This document shows positions 37,830-45,836 of a stretch of 64,000 bases of DNA, piece after piece. A model generated the notes under the pieces. The model searched no databases. It saw only the letters and a list, made by a program, of their open reading frames with translations, and was not told the DNA's origin. This DNA is from Shewanella sp. UCD-KL21. Its GTDB lineage: Bacteria > Pseudomonadota > Gammaproteobacteria > Enterobacterales > Shewanellaceae. The first letter of the stretch is position 1. Every line of letters starts with the position of its first letter. The stretch covers positions 62,001 to 126,000 of the forward strand of contig NZ_MPHK01000007.1 in NCBI RefSeq assembly GCF_001957135.1, given 5' to 3'. Position numbers and translations under genes: made by a program.

Positions 37830-40592
37830 ATGTTAATAAAAACAATGATGCTCTCTGTCATTTTACTTCTTGCAGGGTGTGGAGGAGGTAATGACTCAGA
37901 CAATAGTTCTGATTTAAATAATAAACCAACAACACCAACGATAACCAATGAAATTCAAGGACGCTGGCTTCTAAAGATCCCTGATAGCAAATGCATTGAG
38001 ACATATAGCTTCAATAGCGACCTTTCATCGCAAATTATATCCAGTGAGCAAATTACCACCGCCAGTTACCAATTCAAAAATCAAATAAATGCTGGAGAAA
38101 AGCATCCCCTCACTATTAATATAATTTCTTCAAACTCATTACCCGACTGCGAAGGCAATATACAAAATATTTCTGAAGGACAATTATCCATTTTTGTCAG
38201 TTTTAACGACGAATACCAAATGCAGTGGTTTGAAACTGCCGACGAAAACGAAGTATTAGCTACATTTATAAAAGAGCCTCAAATTACTTTTAAGCAACTA
38301 CCTGAAGCTATAAATTATGGCGATAAGCTCAAGGTTGAAATCGAAATATTGCCTGATGTTGGGGTAGCACCTGAACTCGTGTATGGCCCAACAGGAATGT
38401 CGATTTCAGATGATGGTTTCCTCATTTGGGAGGCTCAGTCAATTGCTTTTTCATCCAGCCAAGATATTAATTTTGCCCTGACTATTGCTGATTATGGAGT
38501 CATTAAGCACTCTTCAATAAATCAAACATCTGATGCTTCCTTTAACGCTTATTCTGGCATTTCTGCTACAGGACAAAAGGGGGACATCTCAGTAGCTCAC
38601 TTTCAATCATCACAAGAGAAACAAATTTTATTATTAACTCATACTAAGCAGATTTTACTATTAGGTAAGCAAGGGGAAGAGTATGTCCAACAGTGGAGCT
38701 ACCCGTATAATTTCGAAGCCTTAAAAGTCACACACTATGATTTCGATAATAATGGTTTTAATCATATAATTGCAATGAAGAACAATAAAATCATATCCAT
38801 TAACCCAGAAAACAATGAAGTGGATGTTCTCGTAGAAATAGATAAATTTGAGCAATCTAATACAATTAGAAACAAAAAATTTGTCGATTTTTCAATTGCT
38901 GATATTAACGAGGATGGTAATGCTGATATTGTTTTAATCACCGCATGTAGAGACTGTGGCAATAATCCTAATCATGACCTTTGGGTGTGGAATACCAAGT
39001 CAAAATCAATAGATGCCCTATATGATCTTCAAACCCAACCATCGCAAGTTTTCATAGATAAAATTATCAATTTAAATTCAAAACAAATTATATTAGATGA
39101 TGGTTCAGTATTTGATAATGAACTGAATAAATTAAATTGGCAGCACTCTAATACCGAAGAAACACTATTTACATTAGCTGATATTGATAATGATAAAGTG
39201 CTAGAGTTTGTTCATTTCAACAAACAAAACCAATCTATTGAAATTCTCAAATATGGCAATAGCTCTCCAACTGCTAGCTTGATACTAGCAGAACCAGTAT
39301 GTAGCCTACATGCAGCTACCCTCAATACTGATAGCCCTAAAAGTCTTATTACTGGCCCATGCAATGCATACGGCGGTAAGTTAAATGCATATTCTAGCCA
39401 AAGTTTAGAGCTAGAATGGAACCTGTTTGCTAGCAACACAGTTAATATCATTACCGCTGATATTGAAGGTAACGGGTTTATTGAATTGATACGTTCTGGC
39501 TATTCGACCATCAGTACCATTGAATTCAAACCTGACCCAAAAGGCGCTTGGTTATCCAGCTTTTCAACCCCAGCAAAGAACTACCACACAGCAGGAAACT
39601 TAAAGGTAGATAATGGAGAAGCAAAAACATTTTTTTATATGCCTCTTCACAATTGGGATCTGGTCAGCATTGCAGAAAATGGAAAGATAGAAACAAACAA
39701 TCTTTACCAATATGAAAACGGGATTACTGGGTCAATTTATGCACTTGATATATTTGATGCTAATTTAGACGGTATTAACGAGGTCATTATTAACACTCAG
39801 TCTGATTACGGTCATACCATTTTTTCACAAGAACTAACATCAGGAGTGTTACTTTGGGAGAAAAAACTCAGCCCTAATGCATCACAAAACTCATATATAG
39901 CAACGATTAAACTTGAAAATTCTGACATTAATAGCGATGGTTTTTCTGATTTAATCGTTGTGAATAGTTACCAAGTTTATATAGAAGATTTAGTCAATCA
40001 AACAGTGCTTTGGAATTATCAGCCGACAGATATATTAACAATCATAGACGCTAACTTTTCTAGAAACGAACAAGAGCAATTAGTTGCTGTTATCTCATCA
40101 ATAAAACGAGATGCTAATAACCATGTAATTAATACTGTGGAGCAATTTGAATATTCAAATGGTGTTTTCTCACCAATAAACTCAACAACACTTTCTTGTG
40201 AAAAAATACAACTCATTAAGCAAGCTACTAAAATTGCTTGTGTAACCCCTCATGGTTCGCCATATGGTAACAGGACTGAAATATTAATACTTGATACCAC
40301 TTTAACTCAAATAAGCTCCTATTTGATTGATGGTGAGGTGACAAATATTTTACAACCAACTGGTTCAGATAATTTGCTAATTAGTAGCTGTGATAGTGGG
40401 GAAAGCGGTTTAACTAGTAACCCTAATTGCACGCTTTCAATGAGAGCTGCTATTGGAGGAGAAATAATATGGCAAACTCCAGCTTTAGATGCTGCTATAA
40501 CAACTGACTCCATTCAATATACGCCAGCAACACAAACCACTCGCGCTCATCTTAGCTTTGCCACTAACAACGCTATGTATATTGTAAAATAA
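37830..40592 (+). CDS. Large lipoprotein with FG-GAP/VCBS-like repeats
   Basis: 920 residues. A lipoprotein signal ends L-L-L-A-G-C17-G-G-G, so the protein is lipid-anchored. A short Asn/Asp/Thr linker precedes a beta-rich N-terminal region. From about 350 the chain has recurring D-x-D/N-x-D/N-G motifs (A-D-I-N-E-D-G-N-A-D-I; A-D-I-D-N-D-K-V; D-A-N-L-D-G-I-N-E-V; D-I-N-S-D-G-F-S-D-L), the calcium-binding loops of integrin-like FG-GAP beta-propeller blades. AAAGGA precedes the ATG. The gene is clearly more A+T-rich than its neighbours, pointing to recent acquisition. The likely place is the cell surface; binding partner unknown. Confidence 0.75.
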   Translation: MLIKTMMLSVILLLAGCGGGNDSDNSSDLNNKPTTPTITNEIQGRWLLKIPDSKCIETYSFNSDLSSQIISSEQITTASYQFKNQINAGEKHPLTINIISSNSLPDCEGNIQNISEGQLSIFVSFNDEYQMQWFETADENEVLATFIKEPQITFKQLPEAINYGDKLKVEIEILPDVGVAPELVYGPTGMSISDDGFLIWEAQSIAFSSSQDINFALTIADYGVIKHSSINQTSDASFNAYSGISATGQKGDISVAHFQSSQEKQILLLTHTKQILLLGKQGEEYVQQWSYPYNFEALKVTHYDFDNNGFNHIIAMKNNKIISINPENNEVDVLVEIDKFEQSNTIRNKKFVDFSIADINEDGNADIVLITACRDCGNNPNHDLWVWNTKSKSIDALYDLQTQPSQVFIDKIINLNSKQIILDDGSVFDNELNKLNWQHSNTEETLFTLADIDNDKVLEFVHFNKQNQSIEILKYGNSSPTASLILAEPVCSLHAATLNTDSPKSLITGPCNAYGGKLNAYSSQSLELEWNLFASNTVNIITADIEGNGFIELIRSGYSTISTIEFKPDPKGAWLSSFSTPAKNYHTAGNLKVDNGEAKTFFYMPLHNWDLVSIAENGKIETNNLYQYENGITGSIYALDIFDANLDGINEVIINTQSDYGHTIFSQELTSGVLLWEKKLSPNASQNSYIATIKLENSDINSDGFSDLIVVNSYQVYIEDLVNQTVLWNYQPTDILTIIDANFSRNEQEQLVAVISSIKRDANNHVINTVEQFEYSNGVFSPINSTTLSCEKIQLIKQATKIACVTPHGSPYGNRTEILILDTTLTQISSYLIDGEVTNILQPTGSDNLLISSCDSGESGLTSNPNCTLSMRAAIGGEIIWQTPALDAAITTDSIQYTPATQTTRAHLSFATNNAMYIVK

Positions 40593-41035
40593 GCAAAAAA
40601 TAAAGTGTCCCCCTCTTTATAAACTAGACAGAGATCAAAGTGAACCTCATCAGGTTCGCTTTGATGCTTACAGACTGATTTACCACTTTTCTCTCTATAA
40701 AAATTGTGATTTCCGAAACAATAAAAATTATCAAAAAATATCATTAACTGATAAAGCCAACAAACTAAAAGCTCCCCCATAGCAACCAAAAACGATTTAA
40801 GCTATTGTAGTACAAATAGGTGATAACTCTGTGATAGCCGCTGTAAACGTTAGTAATGCAGTGTGAGTTAAGCGTCTGTAAATAAGCTTTTTGAAGTGAT
40901 TATTTAAGATTTAAAGCGGTGATTACAACCGCTATTAAAGCCGGTATTTGGCAATCACTATCTGTGTCACCTATTTCAATTTACAAGTTATGCAGTTTTT
41001 AACGTATTAAATTTACACGTATTTAAGGTTTAACC
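40593..41035. other. 443-bp intergenic before the MATE gene
   Basis: It contains the hairpin at 40634-40665 and the MATE promoter; otherwise A+T-rich without features I can name. Confidence 0.4.
40634..40665 (+). terminator. Long hairpin after the FG-GAP lipoprotein gene
   Basis: ATCAAAGTGAACCT and AGGTTCGCTTTGAT arms (14 bp with one G-U pair) around a CATC loop. There is no T run after it, so the terminator call is tentative. Confidence 0.45.
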
Positions 41036-42409
41036 GTGCCCTCTCAGTCCTATGTAAAAAACAACCTTTCCCTTGCTTGGCCATTAGCATTAAACGGATT
41101 GCTGATGCAGTCGATGCTGATGATAGATACCTTATTAGTATCGCCTTTAGGTGAAATCCCCTTAGCGGCGATGGGCATCGCCACTGCAATTGTGGCTGCA
41201 ATTCTGGGTATTCAAATGGCATTGGCTAATGGAACCCAATTAGTATTAAGCCGCGCAGTTGGCTCTGGCAATAAGCAAACATTATCAAAAGCATTTTGGT
41301 CTGGGCTAATGATTAACTGCTCGGTCGGCTTGCTTTTTTGGATCTTATTAACCCTGTTTGATCGCCCTTTAATTGGCCTGCTGACAGATAATCTGCAGCT
41401 ACAACAAGAAATTGCCAGTTACTTAGTTATTTCAAAATACATCATCCTTTACACCGCGCTAACCCAAGTGATGATAGCCCTGTTTAATGGCTTAGGTCGC
41501 ACTAAAATCCCTTTCAAAGGTTACCTTATTGAGCTGCCTATCAATGCTGTGCTTTCATATTTACTGATCCACGGTTATGCCTTTAGCGACACTATGGTTA
41601 TCAATGCCATGGGCGTTCAAGGCGCTGCCCTTGGTAGCATTATTGCCATAAGCGTGCGGCTTATGTATCTGGGCTCATATATGAAATACAGCCCTGACAT
41701 TGAGATCACGCTGCCTGATAAAAACACCTCTATGAGCCGCAATATTCGGCTGCATTTTATTGAGATTTTTCCCGTTGCTGCCAATGTAACCATGCTGATG
41801 ATGGGAGTGACTGTATATCAGTTGCTGTACTCACAGCTTGATATTAATGCTTATGTTGCCATCACCTTGGTGATGCCTTGGATTAAAGCAGGAACCCAAT
41901 TTATTGCAGCTTGGTCACACTCATCAGCCATTACCATTAGCCAAGCTATTGGTTCTAATAAGATGGATGATTTAAGTAAAAACGTTGATACCAGTATCGA
42001 TATTGCCGTGGTTATTTCAGTGATATGCGCAATGTTTTTTGGGGTGTTCAGCATTTTTATTGCCGATATTTACCCGCATTTAGATGCCGCCACCTATCAG
42101 GCATTAGCCGTCATTGCGCCGCTATACATCTTTTTGCCCATCGTGCGTGGTTACAATACCGTTCATGGCAATATATTACGTGCGGTAGGTAAAACCACAG
42201 CGGTGTTCAAAATTAACTTTACTGGCCAATGGGTCATTTCAATCCCCTTATGTGCGCTGATCATTTTAGTCTTTGATGGGTCAATTTTCTGGGCCTTTGC
42301 AATTCAGCCATTTGAAGAAGTCGTTAAAGCCCTGCCGTTTAGGCAACTCGCCAGAAAGTCGCTAAAAGAGTTCGACCATAAAAAAGCCCAAGCATTGATG
42401 TATGACTAA
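41036..42409 (+). CDS. MATE-family multidrug/metabolite exporter
   Basis: A 457-residue membrane protein with about twelve hydrophobic helices in two similar halves. The opening S-L-A-W-P-L-A-L-N-G-L-L-M-Q and I-D-T-L-L-V-S-P-L-G motifs are typical of MATE transporters, which use Na+ or H+ gradients to expel cationic compounds. The frame starts with GTG at 41036, with AAGG about eight bases upstream; no ATG is available before the first helix. Single gene; substrate unknown. Confidence 0.88.
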   Translation: MPSQSYVKNNLSLAWPLALNGLLMQSMLMIDTLLVSPLGEIPLAAMGIATAIVAAILGIQMALANGTQLVLSRAVGSGNKQTLSKAFWSGLMINCSVGLLFWILLTLFDRPLIGLLTDNLQLQQEIASYLVISKYIILYTALTQVMIALFNGLGRTKIPFKGYLIELPINAVLSYLLIHGYAFSDTMVINAMGVQGAALGSIIAISVRLMYLGSYMKYSPDIEITLPDKNTSMSRNIRLHFIEIFPVAANVTMLMMGVTVYQLLYSQLDINAYVAITLVMPWIKAGTQFIAAWSHSSAITISQAIGSNKMDDLSKNVDTSIDIAVVISVICAMFFGVFSIFIADIYPHLDAATYQALAVIAPLYIFLPIVRGYNTVHGNILRAVGKTTAVFKINFTGQWVISIPLCALIILVFDGSIFWAFAIQPFEEVVKALPFRQLARKSLKEFDHKKAQALMYD

Positions 42410-42608
42410 AACCTATGTCTAGAAAGTGCAGTTATAGTCAGTGATAAGTAGAGAATTGATACACTCAGCAGGTATAGATTTTTTCAGGCGCTATTAAGCT
42501 AGGCAGATTTATTGCCTTTACCCACTAATCCACCATTTTATGATCTCGGCCAAATTACCAAATGCTAATACTTGCTAGTATCGCGGCAAATTTTACTGAG
42601 TAATAAAT

Positions 42609-43754
42609 ATGCAATTAGATTTAAATGGTATGACGCCAAAACAGTTTCTTGAACAGTATTGGCAAAAGAAACCACTGGTGATCCGTCAAGGCTTTAAACA
42701 CTTTGAAGACTTACTTTCACCAGAAGAAATGGCAGGCCTTGCTTGCGAAGACGTGGTTGAGTCGCGCCGCGTATTTAAAGCAAACGATGAATGGCAAGCT
42801 GAGTTTGGCCCATTTGAATCCTATGAAGAGCTCGGTGAAACTGACTGGACCTTAATTGTCCAAGCCCTTAATAACTGGGTGCCAGAAGCTGAAGAACTGC
42901 TCAAATGTTTTGATTTTATCCCACGCTGGCGCTTAGATGATGTGATGGTCAGCTATGCGACTCCAGGTGGCGGAGTTGGACCTCATATCGACCTCTATGA
43001 CGTATTTATCTGCCAAGGTTCTGGTCGACGTCGCTGGAGAGTGGGCGATCTTGGGCCGCACAAAGAGTTTGCCGCTCACCCAGCATTACTGCACACCGAA
43101 GCATTTGAGCCTATCATTGATGTTGAATTACTGCCTGGCGATATCTTATATCTACCGCCTGGTTACCCGCATGATGGCGTCACCCTTGAGCCATCAATGA
43201 GCTTTTCAGTGGGTTACCGCACCGCATCAGCCAAAGATATGGTTAGCGCTATGGCCGATCACATCATTGATAAAGATTTATGCAATGAGCAGATTGCCGA
43301 TCCTGACCGCGCCCTAAGTGAGCATTCAGGTATTGTGAACAACAGCGATCTTGAGCGGATTAAACAACAATTGTTTGCCACCCTTGATGACAAGTTAGTC
43401 AGCGAGTTTAGTGGCCGTTACCTAACACAATCTAAGTGTGAACTTGATTTACCTGACGAAAGTTTAGGGTTTCAAAGCTTAGATGTAACCGAGCAGCTTA
43501 AGCAACAACCTTTAATTAAACTCGGCGGCCTACGTACTTTGTACTTTGAAGCAAGTGTGGCTGACGGTGTGCTGTATATTAATGGCGAGCAACTGCAATT
43601 AGCTGCGGGCAACCAAGCCTTAATCGCACTGCTATGTGATACCCAAGAGCTTAGTGCACAAGACCTAAGCCCATGGTTAAACGATAACCAAGTGGTTGAG
43701 CAATTAACCGCTTGGGTTAATGCTGGTTACTGGTATTTTGACGACATCGACTAG
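42609..43754 (+). CDS. roxA: Ribosomal protein uL16 3-hydroxylase (JmjC oxygenase)
   Basis: A 381-residue cupin-fold 2-oxoglutarate/Fe(II) oxygenase of the YcfD/RoxA type, which hydroxylates an arginine of ribosomal protein L16. The iron ligands H126-x-D128 (G-P-H-I-D-L-Y-D-V-F) and H188 (G-Y-P-H-D-G) are intact. The C-terminal dimerisation and winged-helix parts are present, and length fits the family. Only a weak ribosome site (GAG) precedes the ATG. It is a single gene ending in a strong terminator. Confidence 0.92.
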   Translation: MQLDLNGMTPKQFLEQYWQKKPLVIRQGFKHFEDLLSPEEMAGLACEDVVESRRVFKANDEWQAEFGPFESYEELGETDWTLIVQALNNWVPEAEELLKCFDFIPRWRLDDVMVSYATPGGGVGPHIDLYDVFICQGSGRRRWRVGDLGPHKEFAAHPALLHTEAFEPIIDVELLPGDILYLPPGYPHDGVTLEPSMSFSVGYRTASAKDMVSAMADHIIDKDLCNEQIADPDRALSEHSGIVNNSDLERIKQQLFATLDDKLVSEFSGRYLTQSKCELDLPDESLGFQSLDVTEQLKQQPLIKLGGLRTLYFEASVADGVLYINGEQLQLAAGNQALIALLCDTQELSAQDLSPWLNDNQVVEQLTAWVNAGYWYFDDID

Positions 43755-43836
43755 CTCAGATTAGCTCAGATAAGCTGCAGTTGATGACTTTAAATGAGTG
43801 CTCAACTGAAGAAACGGTCTTTATCAAGCAATCAAC

Positions 43837-43875
43837 AAAAATGGTTCAGCGACATCAGTCACTGAACCATTTTTT
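43837..43875 (+). terminator. Rho-independent terminator after roxA
   Basis: AAAAATGGTTCAG and CTGAACCATTTTT arms (13 bp, perfect) with a 12-base loop and T run. Confidence 0.88.
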
Positions 43876-44064
43876 CTTTGAGATGAACAAGGAACAAGTA
43901 ACGACCCCTTCGCACCATTACCCCTAAAACCGATAGCCACTCAGCCTAGACCGAGCTTTATTGAATGAGATCAATTTGATACCGAGTTAATAACTGTGAA
44001 TTGCGTCAGATTCAGCTTTGCAGTTTGATGATAAGCTGCGGCGGTAATTTACTATGGAATTGAT

Positions 44065-44565
44065 ATGCTTAGCCTGTTACGTCACCGACTCACGTTTGCT
44101 TTTACGCTGCTCACTCTGTTGAGTCAGTTAGTATTTGCTAACGGTGAATTGATGGTGCCAAAGGCCCATGCAGATATAAAACCGCTGCAACACACTCATA
44201 CTGCAAACACCCAGGCTCATACAACAAGCCCACAATCTCATACAGCAAGCACACAAGCTAAGATGCCAGAAACTCAGGCAGATACTCGTCCAGAACCCCA
44301 GCAAAAGACACAAGCAAAGCACACAGTAACTGACTCAGGCATTAACACCAATAGCAGCTCCAATAGCAGCCCTGCTGATCATTGTGACACTAAACATGAC
44401 TGTCAGTCAGATTGCGACAACTGCCTATTCATCACATTAACAGGTACGCTACAGCTCTTTGCCCCTTGGGCAGTGAATTCTCCATCAGATCAAGCTATAG
44501 CAACCCCAATGCCCTATTTTCACTCGATATATACCCAGCAAAATTTAAGACCACCTATCGGCTAA
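44065..44565 (+). CDS. Exported His/Thr/Gln-rich protein with a Cys-His cluster, putative metal handling
   Basis: 166 residues. A signal peptide or anchor is at 9-25 (ending V-F-A-N). A low-complexity region rich in His, Thr, Gln and Ala follows, with repeats of T-Q-A-x-x-x-x-P-Q-S-H-T type (40-95). Then comes a metal-ligand cluster, H-C-D-T-K-H-D-C-Q-S-D-C-D-N-C (about 106-120), a hydrophobic stretch and the ending L-R-P-P-I-G. The ending recalls small periplasmic proteins such as CzcI/DUF2946 that sit before metal-resistance genes, but I cannot place it in a family. It lies 107 bp before the Cys-repeat protein and may be co-transcribed. Metal binding is inferred from composition. Confidence 0.65.
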   Translation: MLSLLRHRLTFAFTLLTLLSQLVFANGELMVPKAHADIKPLQHTHTANTQAHTTSPQSHTASTQAKMPETQADTRPEPQQKTQAKHTVTDSGINTNSSSNSSPADHCDTKHDCQSDCDNCLFITLTGTLQLFAPWAVNSPSDQAIATPMPYFHSIYTQQNLRPPIG

Positions 44566-44672
44566 TCATTCGTCATAATCGCAAATTTAAGCTTGTACTA
44601 TTGTAACCATCGTCTGCCATACAATGACTTTTCACTGATGCGCAAACGACACTATTTCGATGGAATTATTTA

Positions 44673-45338
44673 ATGAAAAACGTTATCTATTTATTTCTCA
44701 GTCTCTTTTTGATCAGCTCAAGCGTGCAACTTGCTAATGCAGGCCAACACAACCTTGGGCAACACCAGCACCAGCACCAGCACCAAAAATACCAATGCCC
44801 AATGCACCCTGAGGTGAAAGGCGATAATGGTGATACTTGCCCAAAATGTGGCATGAACCTAGAACAAATCAAAGGCGATCATTGTCCAAATAAAGCTAAA
44901 TGCGACAACTGCCCAAATAAAGGCAAATGCGATAACTGCCCGAACAAAGGCAAATGTGAAAACTGCCCAAATAAAGGTAAATGTGACAACTGCCCAAATA
45001 AAGGCAAGTGTGAAAACTGCCCGAACAAAGGCAAATGTGATAACTGCCCGAACAAAGGCAAGTGTGATAACTGCCCGAACAAAGGCAAATGTGATAACTG
45101 CCCAAATAAAGGCAAATGTGACAACTGCCCAAACAAAGGCAAATGCGAAAACTGCGCTGACAAATGTAACTGTAAATGCTGCTCTAAAAAAGGCCACAAC
45201 AAGCATGCTGCGGTTAAACATACCCATGCTTGCCCAATGAATGCTGATATCACTGGCGTTGCTGGCGATACCTGCCCAAATTGTGGCATGGATTTAATGC
45301 CGATTGAAGCCAATGCAAAGGCCCACGCACATCACTAA
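44673..45338 (+). CDS. Exported metallothionein-like protein: ten 9-residue Cys repeats between two heavy-metal-binding motifs
   Basis: 221 residues. A signal peptide (about 5-23, cleavage after A-N-A) is followed by a His/Gln run (H-Q-H-Q-H-Q-H-Q). Next is a first heavy-metal-binding motif, Y-Q-C-P-M-H-P-E-V then D-T-C-P-K-C-G-M. Ten tandem copies of C-P-N-K-G-K-C-(D/E)-N follow (about 71-160), then C-A-D-K-C-N-C-K-C-C, and a second motif H-A-C-P-M-N-A-D then D-T-C-P-N-C-G-M-D-L. About 31 of 221 residues are Cys. The C-P-M-H-P...C-P-x-C-G-M motif is known from the N termini of copper ATPases and Cus-type proteins. The repeat section resembles no family I know. Likely role: binding or buffering soft metals (copper, zinc, cadmium) in the periplasm. 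Confidence 0.8.
   Translation: MKNVIYLFLSLFLISSSVQLANAGQHNLGQHQHQHQHQKYQCPMHPEVKGDNGDTCPKCGMNLEQIKGDHCPNKAKCDNCPNKGKCDNCPNKGKCENCPNKGKCDNCPNKGKCENCPNKGKCDNCPNKGKCDNCPNKGKCDNCPNKGKCDNCPNKGKCENCADKCNCKCCSKKGHNKHAAVKHTHACPMNADITGVAGDTCPNCGMDLMPIEANAKAHAHH
44883..45152 (+). repeat. 27-bp tandem repeat, ten in-frame copies
   Basis: The units encode C-P-N-K-G-K-C-D/E-N and differ only at a few synonymous or D/E positions, so the array is young or kept uniform. Because the unit length is a multiple of three, the repeat makes long false open frames on both strands. There are no spacers, so it is not a CRISPR array. Confidence 0.95.
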
Positions 45339-45836
45339 AGGCGATTAAAGCTAGTGGTTTAATTAGACACTAAAGCAACACAGTTCAACGACCTTATACT
45401 GATAATGCTAGTTAGTGTAAGGTCGTTATAAGGTCCTGCTAATACAAAATGATTAGATAACAAACGAGCTTACAAATTCGCAGACAATAATCTGTTACTA
45501 TCATTTGCGAATAAGCCGACTAACTAATGCCCCCTTTTAGACTTTAACTAACTCGCTAATAACTCAGCCTAAACAGTAATTTTTAACTTGCTTGGATTTA
45601 TCCTTCTCAACATCTATATCACTTTTTTAGATTAAAATAATCGATTTTATTCGCCCATATCTTTTGAAAGTTTCACTATACTCATTTTTTGACCTAATAG
45701 TTATGCCTAATTTTTAACCACCAAGATACCAAAGTCATCATCACAAGAACTTGGCGGTTTAATTAGGAGTTGTGATTTAGCACACAGACAAATATGCATC
45801 AAAATTGAAGCTGCATTAACTTTAAGGAAGATAAAA
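45339..45836. other. 498-bp intergenic before the exported katG
   Basis: It contains a probable terminator at 45387-45427 and the katG promoter, with AAGGAAG just before the start. No gene seen. Confidence 0.4.
45387..45427 (+). terminator. Hairpin after the Cys-repeat protein gene
   Basis: AACGACCTTA and TAAGGTCGTT arms (10 bp, perfect) with extra inner pairing. No T run follows. Confidence 0.45.

Noticed and set aside
44883-45152. Possible CRISPR array
   Set aside because: Units are contiguous with no spacers, lie inside a good coding frame, and no cas gene is present.
44859-45313. Long open frames on both strands over the Cys-repeat gene
   Set aside because: They result from the 27-bp repeat, whose length is a multiple of three, and have monotonous hydrophobic content without starts or ribosome sites.
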